DNA of 64,000 bases from Aquipuribacter hungaricus (GCF_042663885.1 NZ_JBHSXV010000001.1); one strand, 5' to 3'; shown: positions 18,109 to 27,177, counted from the first letter of the stretch. Notes: a model not told the origin generated them from the sequence alone. Program-made: numbers and translations.

Positions 18109-20229
18109 TCAGACGAAGGTGTGCTTGCTGTGGTGCCAGCCCGCGCCGCCCCGCCGGCGCACGTCGGAGGCCGCGGTGTCGGCCGCGGCGACGAGCTCCT
18201 CGCCGACGGCGGGCGCGTGCTCGGTGCCGGAGCAGGGACGGGCCGCCGAGCCCACGCTGGCGGTGACCCGGCCCCGCGCGGTGCCGGGGGCGGGCACGTC
18301 GACGCAGGCGCACACCCGGGCCGCCACACGGGAGATCTCCAGCTCGTGGACGTCCTCGCAGACGAGCAGGAACGCGTCCTCCCCCACCCGGGCCAGGGTG
18401 TCGCCGAGGCGGATGGTGCGCCGCAGCCGGGTGCTCACCTCGACCAGGACCGAGTCGCCGGCGGCGGGCCCGTGCTGGGCGACGAGGTCCTCCAGGCCGT
18501 CCAGGACGATCCACACCACGCCCACCGACCGCCCGGTGCGCGTCGAGCGCTCCAGGGCGTTGACCAGCCGGTCGACGGCCAGGTCGGTGGGGCGCAGGCC
18601 GGTCAGCCCGTCGTCGGCGGGGACGCCGTGCCCGGCCCCCGGGGCCGCGACGGCCCGCTCGGCCTCGACGTGCACGACCAGGGTGGCGGGGTCGGTGCCG
18701 GGGGTGCCGTCGGCGCCGACCGCGGACGCCGTCAGCCGGACCGCGACGGTCGAGCCGTCGCCGGAGGCGTAGCCGGCGGGCCCGTGCCAGGCCTCGCGCC
18801 GGCCGGTGGCGACCTCGCGCAGGCCGTCGAGGACGTCGTCGCGCCCGGGCCCGACGAGCAGGTCCTCGTGGCGCCGGTGCGCCAGCGCGCCCCTGGCCTG
18901 GCCGAGAAGGCGCAGCGCGGCGTCGTTGACGGTCTGCCAGGACCCGTCCGGCGCCAGCACGAGGACACCGGTCGGGGACTGCTCGAGGACCCGGCGGAGG
19001 GTCTGACCGGCCAGGTCGACGTGCTGCTCGTCGCGGGCCAGGTCGTCGGCGGGGCGGGTGACCGAGCGCAGCTCGACGAGGCGGCCGGTGCCGGGGTCCA
19101 GGTGCCCGGACAGCACGGACTCCACGAGCCGGTGCGCGCCGTCGGCGCCCTGCACCCGGTAGCGGACGGTCGCCGTGTCCCCCGCCGCGGCGGCGGCGTG
19201 CGCGGCGTCCACCCGGCCGCTGTCGGCGCGGTGGACGAGGTCGTGCAGCGGGCGGCCCACGAGGTCGGCGGGCGCGTGCCCGAGGTCGTCGGAAGCCCGG
19301 TCGGAGACCCAGGTCCAGGTCCCGTCGGCGGCGTGCAGGCCGACGGTCTCGCGGGCGAGCGCGGCGACCGTGGCCAGCCTCCCCTCGACCTCGGCGAGCG
19401 CGGCCCCGGCGACGACGGCGTCGTGCTCGTCGGCCAGCACGACGTGCGCCTCGGACAGGTTCGCGTCGGTCCAGCGCATCCCCAGGCGGGTCCAGCGGCG
19501 CTCCCCGCCCCGGCGGCGCACCCGCACCCGCATCACGGCGACCTCGCCGAAGGGCAGGCCGTCCAGGCGTGCCTTGACGGCGGGCCGGTCGGCCGGGGAC
19601 ACGAGCTCGACGACGGAGCAGCCGACGACGTCGTCGACGGGCCGGCCGAGGACGTCCTCGCAGGCCTCCGACGCCCCGACGACGCGGCCCCAGCGGGACA
19701 CGCGCAGCAGGACGTCGCGCTCGGGGGCGAGCAGCCGGCGGCTCCGCACGCTCTCCACGGCCAGGGCGAACCCGGCGTGGACCTGGCTGGTCACGTCGCC
19801 GACGAGCGCGCCGACGACCGTGGGCCCGGTGCCGGCGAGCATGACGACGTCGAAGCGCAGCCACCGCAGCCCGTCGGCCTCCTGGAGCCCGACGAGGGTG
19901 CCGTGGCGCGGCCGGCCGTCCGACAGCACCTGCATGACGGGGTGCTCGTGGCCGGCGAGCGGGCGGCCGTCCTGCCGGACGAGGGTCCAGGACGGGTCGT
20001 GCCAGGTGCGTCCGATGACCTCGTGCACACCCACGCGCAGCGCCCCGGCGGCGGTCTCGTCGGCGGCGGTGACGCGGCCGACGCTGTCGTGCAGCAGGAC
20101 CCCCTGGCCCAGTGCGGCGACCATCGCCGCCGCCGGTGCTGTGGTCCCTGGTGCGTGCGCGGCACCGGTGAGCCCGGGCGTGCCCTCGGGGCGGGGCCGG
20201 GCCGCGGGCACGAGGGAGGTGTCCGTCAC
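18109..20229 (-). CDS. multi-PAS sensor protein with degenerate GGDEF domain
   Basis: 706 residues. About four PAS/PAC-like units lie at residues 35-150, 165-280, 290-395 and 405-515, each with hallmarks such as LHDSVGRVTAAD and VLVLAPDGSWQTVNDAALRL. A C-terminal GGDEF-like fold spans about 545-680, with LTGLRPTDLAVDRLVNALER and RRTIRLGDTLARVGEDAFLL. The GG(D/E)EF loop is replaced by VGEDAF and the metal Asp position is altered, so diguanylate cyclase activity is unlikely. A c-di-GMP or GTP-sensing or scaffold role is possible. No membrane segment is present, so the input is cytoplasmic. The GTG start is at 20229. Confidence 0.85.
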   Translation of the reverse strand: MTDTSLVPAARPRPEGTPGLTGAAHAPGTTAPAAAMVAALGQGVLLHDSVGRVTAADETAAGALRVGVHEVIGRTWHDPSWTLVRQDGRPLAGHEHPVMQVLSDGRPRHGTLVGLQEADGLRWLRFDVVMLAGTGPTVVGALVGDVTSQVHAGFALAVESVRSRRLLAPERDVLLRVSRWGRVVGASEACEDVLGRPVDDVVGCSVVELVSPADRPAVKARLDGLPFGEVAVMRVRVRRRGGERRWTRLGMRWTDANLSEAHVVLADEHDAVVAGAALAEVEGRLATVAALARETVGLHAADGTWTWVSDRASDDLGHAPADLVGRPLHDLVHRADSGRVDAAHAAAAAGDTATVRYRVQGADGAHRLVESVLSGHLDPGTGRLVELRSVTRPADDLARDEQHVDLAGQTLRRVLEQSPTGVLVLAPDGSWQTVNDAALRLLGQARGALAHRRHEDLLVGPGRDDVLDGLREVATGRREAWHGPAGYASGDGSTVAVRLTASAVGADGTPGTDPATLVVHVEAERAVAAPGAGHGVPADDGLTGLRPTDLAVDRLVNALERSTRTGRSVGVVWIVLDGLEDLVAQHGPAAGDSVLVEVSTRLRRTIRLGDTLARVGEDAFLLVCEDVHELEISRVAARVCACVDVPAPGTARGRVTASVGSAARPCSGTEHAPAVGEELVAAADTAASDVRRRGGAGWHHSKHTFV

Positions 20230-20296
20230 CCCTGCAGCGTCGGCGTGACGGCTCGGCCGCTTGAGCGGCGCCGCCCCGGCGACCGGGTGACGGTGC

Positions 20297-20755
20297 TCAG
20301 GCGGTCGCGCGCTCCAGCAGCCGGAGCAGGGCGGCCGCGTAGGCCTCGACGGCGGTGCCCGCGTGCTCGGTGGTCTCCTGCTCGTCGCCGGGCAGGACGA
20401 CGGTCACCTGGAGACGGTCGTCACCGTCTGCGCCGGCGGCTCGCTCGAGCCGGCGAAAGGTCCCGCCCAGCAGGCGGCGCAGCTGCTCCTCCGACGGCAG
20501 CCACAGCGTCTGCTCGGTCCCGACGCTGTCCAGCGCCCACTCCACGGTGCCGTTGAACCCGATGACGGGGCCGGACGGGAACTGGTGGACGTCGGCGACC
20601 ATGTCGGAGACGACGAACACCTCGGCGTCCATGTCGCGGTCGGCCAGGACGAACCGGTCCCCCACGGTCGGGTCCCAGCGCAGCCCGGTCTCGCGGAGCC
20701 GGCGGGCCAGCGGCACGGGGACGAGCTGGGCGGCGTCCAGGGCGCGCACGCTCAC
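20297..20755 (-). CDS. conserved hypothetical protein coupled to PAC2 gene
   Basis: 152 residues, unrecognised. It has SGPVIGFNGTVEWALDSVG (about 65-83), LWLPSEEQLRRLLGGTFRRL and ETTEHAGTAVEAYAAALLRL, a compact alpha/beta-type pattern without signal or membrane segments. The GTG overlaps the PAC2-gene stop as GTGA, so the products are made together and may act in one complex. I have seen this pair together in actinobacteria but know no experimental role. Confidence 0.75.
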   Translation of the reverse strand: MSVRALDAAQLVPVPLARRLRETGLRWDPTVGDRFVLADRDMDAEVFVVSDMVADVHQFPSGPVIGFNGTVEWALDSVGTEQTLWLPSEEQLRRLLGGTFRRLERAAGADGDDRLQVTVVLPGDEQETTEHAGTAVEAYAAALLRLLERATA

Positions 20756-21777
20756 CGGCCGCTCCCCCCGGCCCCCGCCCCCGGCTGACCCGGCTGACCG
20801 GGCTGACCGGGCTGACCGGGCTGACCGGGCTGACCGGGCTGGCCGGTGCCGTCCGTGCCCCGCTCCTTGTCGTTCTGGGCGAGGAACCGCTCGAGCTCGG
20901 CCCCCAGCTCGTCGCCGTCGGGCAGGTCGTTGCGCAGGTCGGCACCGGCGGACTCCGCCAGGTTGTCGTACTGCTCCTCCAGCGCGGTGACGACGGCGCT
21001 GACCTCGCTGCTCTTGGCGACCTCGGCGTCGATGTCGGCGCGGGTCTGGACCGCCCGCACCTTGAGCCCGTCGACGTCGATCGGGACGCCGCTCACCTGC
21101 GACAGGTGCTCCAGCAGGACGGCGGCGGCGTCCGGGTACTCCGAGGCGGCGACGTAGTGCGGGACGTTGACGGTGAACGCCATGGCGTCGACCCCGGCCT
21201 CGCCGAGGCGCAGCTCGAGGAAGCCGCCGACGTTGCCGGGCACCCGGACCTGGCCGACCCACGCCCGGCGGCCGCGGACGAGCTCGGCCCGCGTGCCGTG
21301 GGTGATGACCCCGGCGGGGCGGGTGTGCGGGACGCCCATGGGGATGGCCGACAGCCCGACGACGAGGCGCACCCCGAGGCGGCGGACCAGGTGCAGCACC
21401 GAGCGGGCGAAGCCCTCCCAGCGGTAGTCCGGCTCCACGCCGTGCAGCAGGAGCAGGGCGTGCCCGGGGTCGTCGTGGCGACGCAGCAGCGACAGCGTGA
21501 TGAACGGGGCGTCGTAGCCGGTCCAGCGGTCGGTGTCGAAGTGCATGACGGGGCGGCGGCTGCGGTGGTCGACGAGGCCGTCGGCGTCGAACTGCGCGAC
21601 GTCGACGCGCTGGTGGTCGGCGAGCAGGGCCTCCACGGCACCCGACGCGGCGGACCCGGCGTCGACGAAGCCCGCCAGGTGGTGCACGAGGACGAGGTCC
21701 CGCGGCACGTCGGCGAGGTCGGCGATGCCCGGTGCGTCGACGAGCGTGTAGAGCAGGTCGCTGTCGTGCTGCGGCAC
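20752..21777 (-). CDS. PAC2 family protein (proteasome-assembly-chaperone-like fold)
   Basis: 341 residues. The PAC2 fold is seen in LVLVHHLAGFVDAGSAASGA (about 28-47), FDADGLVDHRSRRPVM, LLLLHGVEPDYRWEGFA and GLSAIPMGVPHTRP. The C-terminal tail after QNDKERGTDGT is seven GQP triplets encoded by a 9-bp minisatellite, then GAGAGGSGR. GTG at 21777 has CCGGAGG six to seven bases upstream. The next gene is coupled by GTGA. Bacterial PAC2 proteins are of unknown biochemical role; a link to proteasome biology is only by fold. Confidence 0.9.
   Translation of the reverse strand: MPQHDSDLLYTLVDAPGIADLADVPRDLVLVHHLAGFVDAGSAASGAVEALLADHQRVDVAQFDADGLVDHRSRRPVMHFDTDRWTGYDAPFITLSLLRRHDDPGHALLLLHGVEPDYRWEGFARSVLHLVRRLGVRLVVGLSAIPMGVPHTRPAGVITHGTRAELVRGRRAWVGQVRVPGNVGGFLELRLGEAGVDAMAFTVNVPHYVAASEYPDAAAVLLEHLSQVSGVPIDVDGLKVRAVQTRADIDAEVAKSSEVSAVVTALEEQYDNLAESAGADLRNDLPDGDELGAELERFLAQNDKERGTDGTGQPGQPGQPGQPGQPGQPGQPGAGAGGSGR
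20783..20845. repeat. 9-bp coding minisatellite (GQP tail of PAC2 protein)
   Basis: Seven consecutive 9-bp units of ggctgaccg (first and last vary by one base) encode Gly-Gln-Pro repeats on the minus strand. The reverse unit CGGTCAGCC differs by one base from the CGGTCGGCC repeat at 42111-42146. Confidence 0.9.
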
Positions 21778-21915
21778 AGGGGTCCTCCGGGGTGGTGCAG
21801 GGCCCGCGGCTGCGGACCGTCCGGGGACGTCAACGCCGGCGCCCCGCCAGATGATCCCGCGGCCGGCCGCCGCGTGCCGGGCGGGGCTGCGGGGCAGGCT
21901 GCCCGGGTCCGCGGC

Positions 21916-22689
21916 TCAGCCGGGGAGGCAGGCACCCCCGCCGAGGCTGGCGAGCCCGGCCTGGTCCGACAGCGAGAACCCGTAGACCGACTGGTACGTG
22001 GGCGACATCAGCGAGAAGGGGTCGGCGCTGTGCCCGAGCCCCACGAGGTGCGCCAGCTCGTGGGACAGCACGGCGCCCGCCCGGCGTGAGCCCAGCTCCT
22101 GCGGCAGGTTGTCGGCGAACCACACCGCGTCGAGGACGACGGTGCCGCTCACCCAGGACAGCCGGTCGGCGGCGGGGTCCGCCGCCGGGCCGGCGACGCC
22201 GACAGCACCGCCCTGCAGCGGCGGGTACTCCCCCGCGTCGCTCCACGCGACGAGCACCGGCGACCAGCGGGCGCCGTAGCGGGCCGGGTCGGTGAGCGCC
22301 CGTGTGGTGGTCGGCGCCTCGTCGGTCTCGCCGTCGACGACGAAGACGAGCCCGGACGCCTCGCCCACCCGCGCCAGGGCGGTCTCGACGGCGGCACGGC
22401 CGCCGGGCGGCTCCCCCTGCGGGCGCACGACCACGTGCACGGGGCGGCAGGGGTCCCAGCGGACCGGCGCGCCGTCGTCGCCGGTGAGCAGGTGGACGTA
22501 GCCGCCCGGGTCCGGCACGTCCGGGGGCAGCCGCAGCGGCGCCGTGGCGACGTCGGCCGGCGCGGGCGGCGCGGCACCCAGCAGCGCGGGCGCCCGCTGC
22601 CAGAGCAGGACGCCGAGGGCGGTTGTGGCGATGAGGACCACGAGGGAGACGGCCAGGACGGTGCGGGACGCCTGCGCGCCCCCGGTCAC
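21916..22689 (-). CDS. matrixin-like zinc metalloprotease, membrane-anchored
   Basis: 257 residues. An N-terminal membrane or signal segment (about 9-31, TVLAVSLVVLIATTALGVLL) is followed by a secreted catalytic domain. The metzincin site HELAHLVGLGH (HExxHxxGxxH, about 209-219) and downstream Met-turn region SLMSPTYQSVYGFS are both present. The upstream segment VYHLLTGDD-like RWDPCRPVHVVVRP fits the domain entry strand with a single Cys. This is probably an exported or anchored peptidase of the M10A type. The substrate is unknown. ATG at 22689. Confidence 0.88.
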   Translation of the reverse strand: MTGGAQASRTVLAVSLVVLIATTALGVLLWQRAPALLGAAPPAPADVATAPLRLPPDVPDPGGYVHLLTGDDGAPVRWDPCRPVHVVVRPQGEPPGGRAAVETALARVGEASGLVFVVDGETDEAPTTTRALTDPARYGARWSPVLVAWSDAGEYPPLQGGAVGVAGPAADPAADRLSWVSGTVVLDAVWFADNLPQELGSRRAGAVLSHELAHLVGLGHSADPFSLMSPTYQSVYGFSLSDQAGLASLGGGACLPG

Positions 22690-22770
22690 CCCCGTGCTGT
22701 CGGCAGACGGCGCGCCGGGCTGGAGCCGCCGGCGGAGGCGTCACCCGTCCGGCCCAGCCCGGGCACCTGC

Positions 22771-22811
22771 GCCGCGGGCACCGGTCCCGTCGTGCGACCG
22801 GTGCCCGCGGC
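22771..22811 (-). terminator. hairpin terminator before the matrixin gene
   Basis: A perfect 16-bp stem (22771-22786 with 22796-22811) and a nine-base loop lie about 50 bases past the stop of the 22861-23277 gene. It separates that unit from the matrixin gene. Confidence 0.75.
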
Positions 22812-22860
22812 GGCGTGCTCACCGGCCCGACGGCCGGTCCGGGGCTGGGTCAGCCCCGGG

Positions 22861-23277
22861 TCAGCGCCGGCCGGCCCGCCGCACGGCGGCGACGGCTGCC
22901 CCGACGACGACCACGGCTGCCACGAGCGCCCTGACGGCGGGGGCCGTCAGGCGGGGGCCGGGGCTCCAGCGACCGGCGCGGCGACGCAGCACCGTGCGTT
23001 CGCCGACGACGAGCTCCAGGTGCTGGTCCCACGGCGGCAGGCCGAGCCCGCCCCGCCTGGCGGTGCGGACGAGCTGGCCCGCGACGCCGGCCAGGCCGCC
23101 CGGCAGGGAGGCCCGCACGACACCGAGGTCCGCGGCACGGGCCAGGACGACGCGCAGGGTCTGCCCGTCGTCCTGCACGCCGAGCTGCGCCGTCCGACCG
23201 TCGGGCGCGGTGACCTGCACCGTCAGGTCGGCACCGACGTGCAGCGACGGCTGCCCGCTCCGCTGCTGGCGGCTCAT
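22861..23277 (-). CDS. hypothetical protein with C-terminal membrane anchor
   Basis: 138 residues, unrecognised. The body is beta-rich (LTVQVTAPDGRTAQLGVQDD). A hydrophobic segment near the C-terminus (VRALVAAVVVVGAAVAAV, about 114-131) ends in RRAGRR, a tail-anchor pattern. The ATG at 23277 overlaps as ATGA with the TGA that would end the full-length reading frame of the small gene upstream. The two are therefore a coupled pair, and the internal TAG in the upstream gene may reduce expression of this one. Confidence 0.6.
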   Translation of the reverse strand: MSRQQRSGQPSLHVGADLTVQVTAPDGRTAQLGVQDDGQTLRVVLARAADLGVVRASLPGGLAGVAGQLVRTARRGGLGLPPWDQHLELVVGERTVLRRRAGRWSPGPRLTAPAVRALVAAVVVVGAAVAAVRRAGRR

Positions 23278-23519
23278 GACGAGACCGCACCGCTCCCGTC
23301 GCGGTCGGTCGTGGTGATGCGCAGGGTGCCGTCGAGCTACCAGGTGGCGCGCGGGGACTGCGGCCCGGTCTCGCGGGGGACCTCGACGGTCATGTCCACG
23401 AAGGTGTAGTCGATGACGGCGCCCTTGCCGGTGAGGAAGGACCACATCTCGCGGCCGAAGTCGGCGATGTTGGTGGTGGAGGCCGAGCGGACGTCGGTGC
23501 TGTCGGTGCTGTCGGTCAT
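23274..23519 (-). CDS. small hypothetical protein interrupted by an in-frame TAG
   Basis: From ATG 23519 the frame encodes 60 residues (DFGREMWSFLTGKGAVIDYT, then FVDMTVEVPRETG) and stops at TAG 23339-23337 after PRATW. The same frame continues open as LDGTLRITTTDRDGSGAVSS to a TGA at 23276-23274, which overlaps the next ATG as ATGA. The preserved downstream frame, its composition and the coupling overlap indicate an 81-codon ancestral gene with one nonsense change. I do not recognise the family. Alternatives are a true 60-residue protein, a sequencing error, or readthrough. ATG is preceded by GAGGAGCCCTC. Confidence 0.55.
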
Positions 23520-23692
23520 GAGGGCTCCTCGGAGAGGTCGGTGGCTGTGCGGGGCACGCCGGCTCTCGCGTGCCGCCGGGCCCCACCCTCGTGCAGGTCG
23601 CCCCGCACCGCCTGTCGATCACCCGCGCACGGCCGCCGGGAGGATCGCCATAGGCTGGCCGCGCCCGCGTAGAGCACCAGCAGAGGAGATCC

Positions 23693-24904
23693 ATGCCCGA
23701 GTCCACGGGAGTCCGCAAGGTGGCGATGCTGACGGCCGGAGGGCTCGCGCCCTGCCTGTCGTCCGCTGTCGGCGGCCTGGTCGAGCGCTACACCGAGATC
23801 GCCCCCGAGGTCGAGATCATCGGCTACCTCGACGGCTACGCCGGGCTGCTGTCCGGACGGTCCGTCCCCGTGACCGACGAGGTCCGCCGGGACGCCCACC
23901 TGCTGCACCGCTTCGGCGGGAGCCCGCTCGGCAACAGCCGGGTCAAGCTGACCAACACGGCGAACCTCGTCGAGCGCGGCCTCATCAAGGAGGGCGAGGA
24001 CGCCCTCAAGGTGGCGGCGGACCAGCTCGCGGCCGACGGCGTCGACGTCCTGCACACCATCGGCGGCGACGACACCAACACCACCGCCGCGGACCTCGCC
24101 GCCTACCTGGCGGGCAACGGCTACGAGCTCACGGTCGTGGGCCTGCCCAAGACGGTCGACAACGACGTGGTACCGATCCGTCAGTCGCTCGGGGCGTGGA
24201 CGGCGGCCGAGCAGGGCGCCGTGTTCGCCCGCAACATCGTCGCCGAGCACTCGTCCAACCCGCGGATGCTCGTCGTCCACGAGGTCATGGGCCGCGGCTG
24301 CGGGTGGCTCACGGCCGCCACCGCGCTGGAGCACCACCGCTGGGTCCGCGGCCAGGAGTACCTGCCCGCGTTCGGCAACGCCGCGGACCGCTGGGACGTG
24401 CACGGCGTCTACCTGCCCGAGCTGGAGTTCGACGTGGAGGCGGAGTCCGCGCGGCTGCGCGAGGTCATGGACCGCACGGGGGCCGTCAACCTCTTCGTCT
24501 CCGAGGGCGCCGGCGTCCAGACCATCGTCGCGGAGCTGGAGAAGGCCGGGGAGACCGTGGCCCGCGACCCGTTCGGCCACGTCAAGATCGACACGATCAA
24601 CCCCGGCGCGTGGTTCGCCAAGCAGTTCGCCGCGGGCATCGGGGCCGAGAAGACGATGGTGCAGAAGTCCGGCTACTTCGCCCGGTCCGCCGCCGCGAAC
24701 AGCGACGACCTGCGTCTCATCAAGTCCTGCACCGACCTGGCCGTGGAGTGCGCGCTGCGCCGCGAGGGCGGGGTCATCGGCCACGACGAGGGCCAGGGCG
24801 GGCGGCTGCGCGCCATCGAGTTCGAGCGGATCGCGGGCGGCAAGGCCTTCGACACCTCGACCCCCTGGTTCACGGCGCTGCTCGCCGACATCGGCCAGGG
24901 CTGA
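23693..24904 (+). CDS. pfp: 6-phosphofructokinase, pyrophosphate-type
   Basis: 403 residues; phosphorylates fructose 6-phosphate in glycolysis. VAMLTAGGLAPCLSSAVGG forms the N-terminal phosphate loop. HTIGGDDTNTTAADLA (about 121-136) has Asp-Asp in GGDD, the pattern of pyrophosphate-dependent enzymes, where ATP enzymes have GGDG. LPKTVDNDV (about 151-159) and MGRGCGWLTA provide the sugar-phosphate site. ATG at 23693 has AGAGGAGATCC. Esterase 24907-26034 starts two bases after the stop, so they are likely co-transcribed. PPi preference is inferred from the motif and needs assay. Confidence 0.93.
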   Translation: MPESTGVRKVAMLTAGGLAPCLSSAVGGLVERYTEIAPEVEIIGYLDGYAGLLSGRSVPVTDEVRRDAHLLHRFGGSPLGNSRVKLTNTANLVERGLIKEGEDALKVAADQLAADGVDVLHTIGGDDTNTTAADLAAYLAGNGYELTVVGLPKTVDNDVVPIRQSLGAWTAAEQGAVFARNIVAEHSSNPRMLVVHEVMGRGCGWLTAATALEHHRWVRGQEYLPAFGNAADRWDVHGVYLPELEFDVEAESARLREVMDRTGAVNLFVSEGAGVQTIVAELEKAGETVARDPFGHVKIDTINPGAWFAKQFAAGIGAEKTMVQKSGYFARSAAANSDDLRLIKSCTDLAVECALRREGGVIGHDEGQGGRLRAIEFERIAGGKAFDTSTPWFTALLADIGQG

Positions 24905-24906
24905 GG

Positions 24907-26034
24907 GTGCGCGCCGGCCGGCCCACGCCGACCGGCGCGGCCACCACCCCCGCCCCCGTGTCGCTCCCGGCACCGCTGACCGTGCGGCTCGTCTCCGCGC
25001 TCGGCCGGCGGACGGGGGCGGTCGGCGTCGCCGGCCGCGACGCCGACCAGGTGCGGGCGTCCCGCGGGCCCGCCCGGTCGCGGACGGCACGCGCCGTGCA
25101 GGCCCTGGTGCTCGGTGCCCCCTCCCCCCGGGTGCGGGTGCACCGGCGCGCGACGTGGTCCGGCGTCCCGGTGGCGGTCCACACCCCGCCGGTGGTGCCG
25201 GGCACGGTGCTGCCCGTCGTCGTCCACCTGCACGGGGGCGGGTGGGCCCAGGGCGGCATCGACGACACGCCCTGGTGGGTGGCGGCCCTGGCGGAGGCGC
25301 TGCCCGCCGTGGTCGTGTCGGTCGGCTACCGGCTCGCCCCCGAGCACCCGTTCCCCGCCGCGGTCGACGACTGCCTCGAGGCCGTCCGGTGGGTGGCCGC
25401 CTCCCCCGGCGCCGTGGGGTCCGGCTCGCGGGTCCGTACCGACCGGGTCGCGCTCGTCGGCGACAGCGCGGGTGCCAACCTCGCCGCCGTCACCTCGGCC
25501 CGGCTGCGCGACGAGCCGCTCCCGGGCGACCCCCGCGTCGTCCACCAGGGGCTGGTGTACCCGGCGACGGACGCCAGGCTGCTCACCGGCTCGATGGCGG
25601 CCAACGCCCACGCGCCGGTCCTGGGCCGCGCGGACGTCGACCGCTTCCTCGAGCTGTACACCGACGGCACGGGGGTCGACGTCGAGGACCCCCGGCTGTC
25701 GCCGCTGCTCGCCGCCTCGCACGCGGGCCTGCCGCCGACGACGGTGCTCACCGCCGAGCACGACCCGTTGCGCGACGACGGCCGCCTCTACGCCGAGCGG
25801 CTGGCCGCGGCGGGCGTCCGGGTCCGGCTCACCGACTACCCCGGTGCGGTGCACGGCTTCCTCAGCCTGGCCGGCCTCGACCAGGTCCGCAGCCGGCAGG
25901 CCGTGGCCGAGCTGGTCGCCGCGATCAGGCCGGACCTGTGCGGTGCGCCCGCCGGTGGGCCGGACGACGGGCCCGGCGGTCGACCTGACGGACCGACCGG
26001 TCTGCTGTCCGCCGACGTGCGTGCCGACGGCTGA
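24907..26034 (+). CDS. alpha/beta hydrolase, HSL-family esterase/lipase
   Basis: 375 residues; a carboxylester hydrolase of family IV. The oxyanion motif HGGGW is at 109-113, nucleophile Ser187 in GDSAGANLAA, acid in AEHDPLRDDG (Asp about 287) and His316 in VHGFLSL. The N-terminal 80 residues are variable. GTG at 24907 lies two bases after the phosphofructokinase stop. The C-terminus is a Gly/Asp/Pro-rich tail of about 35 residues that overlaps the beginning of the next gene if the earlier start of that gene is used. The physiological ester is unknown. Confidence 0.88.
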   Translation: MRAGRPTPTGAATTPAPVSLPAPLTVRLVSALGRRTGAVGVAGRDADQVRASRGPARSRTARAVQALVLGAPSPRVRVHRRATWSGVPVAVHTPPVVPGTVLPVVVHLHGGGWAQGGIDDTPWWVAALAEALPAVVVSVGYRLAPEHPFPAAVDDCLEAVRWVAASPGAVGSGSRVRTDRVALVGDSAGANLAAVTSARLRDEPLPGDPRVVHQGLVYPATDARLLTGSMAANAHAPVLGRADVDRFLELYTDGTGVDVEDPRLSPLLAASHAGLPPTTVLTAEHDPLRDDGRLYAERLAAAGVRVRLTDYPGAVHGFLSLAGLDQVRSRQAVAELVAAIRPDLCGAPAGGPDDGPGGRPDGPTGLLSADVRADG

Positions 26035-26047
26035 GCCCGGCCGGGGG

Positions 26048-27070
26048 GTGCTCGTCCGCCTGCTCCCCGGTGTCCTGCTCGCGGTGGGCGTGGCCGCCCT
26101 GGCGCTCGGGCTGGACGCGGTCCTGGGGGCCGCGGGGACCGGCTCCCCGGGTGCGGCGGTGCTCGCCCTGCTGCTGGGCACCGCCGCGGCGACGGCGCGC
26201 GCGCCGGGGGCGGCGCTGACCCCGGGCCTCCGCTGGGCGGGCAGCCGCCTGCTCCAGGCCGGGATCGTCCTGCTCGGCCTCACCGTGCCGCTGGCGGCCC
26301 TCACCCAGGTGGGACCGCGCGCCCTGCCGGTGGTCGCCGTGGCGGTCGTCACCGCCTTCGCCGTCGCGACGGTCGTCGGCAGGGCGCTCGGCGTGCCCCG
26401 CGACCTCCGTCTGCTGCTCGGGGCGGGGACCGGGATCTGCGGTGCCTCCGCCATCGCCGCGACGGCAGGGGTCATCCGGCCCCGCCCCGCCGACGTGGGC
26501 TACGCCCTGTCGACCGTCGTGCTCATGAACCTGCTGGCCATCGCGGCGCTGCCGCCGCTGGCGCGGGCCGCAGGGCTGACGGACCCCGGCTTCGGGGCGT
26601 GGGTGGGCTCGTCGGTCAACGACACCAGCGCCGTCGTCGCCCTCGCCGGGGCATGGTCGGCCGAGGCGCTCGCGGTCGCGGTCGTCGTCAAGCTCACCCG
26701 CGTCCTGGCGCTCGTGCCGGTCACCCTGGTGCTCGCCTGGCGCACCCGCGTCCACGAGGCGGCGCAGGCCGGCCGCACCGGGGACGCGACGTCGGCTCCC
26801 CGGCCGGCGCGGCTGGTCCCGGCCTTCCTCGTCCTGTTCGTCCTCGCGGTCGCCGTCGCGGCGACCGGTCTGCTGCCGGACCGCGTGACCGGGCTGGCCG
26901 GCACCGCCGTCGACGTCCTCGTCGCCTGCGCGCTCGCCGCCGTCGGCCTGTCCACCCGGCTGCGGGAGGTGGCGGCCGCAGGACCGGCCCCGGTGCTCCT
27001 CGGGGCGGTCGTCTGGGTCGCCGTCGCCGGCGCGAGCCTGCTCACCCTCCTGCTGGTGGGCATGGTCTGA
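26048..27070 (+). CDS. YeiH/UPF0324 family putative sulfate exporter
   Basis: 340 residues, about nine to ten hydrophobic helices. GAGTGICGASAIAATAGVI (about 137-155) and AWVGSSVNDTSAVVALAGAW are the family signatures. The end LLTLLLVGMV is hydrophobic. The GTG at 26048 gives LVRLLPGVLLAVGV; a GTG at 26021 overlapping the esterase gene is also possible, and neither has a clear ribosome site. YeiH proteins are annotated as sulfate or small-anion exporters by similarity, and the substrate is not proven. It probably belongs to the same transcript as the two genes upstream. Confidence 0.85.
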   Translation: MLVRLLPGVLLAVGVAALALGLDAVLGAAGTGSPGAAVLALLLGTAAATARAPGAALTPGLRWAGSRLLQAGIVLLGLTVPLAALTQVGPRALPVVAVAVVTAFAVATVVGRALGVPRDLRLLLGAGTGICGASAIAATAGVIRPRPADVGYALSTVVLMNLLAIAALPPLARAAGLTDPGFGAWVGSSVNDTSAVVALAGAWSAEALAVAVVVKLTRVLALVPVTLVLAWRTRVHEAAQAGRTGDATSAPRPARLVPAFLVLFVLAVAVAATGLLPDRVTGLAGTAVDVLVACALAAVGLSTRLREVAAAGPAPVLLGAVVWVAVAGASLLTLLLVGMV

Positions 27071-27177
27071 CCAGGCGGCGCTGACCGCGTGGTCCGTCGT
27101 GCCCGACCGGTCAGCCGCTCGGGCAGCAGACCGGTCAGCCGCTGGTCGGGGCAGCCGCTGGTCGGGGCAGCCGCTCG

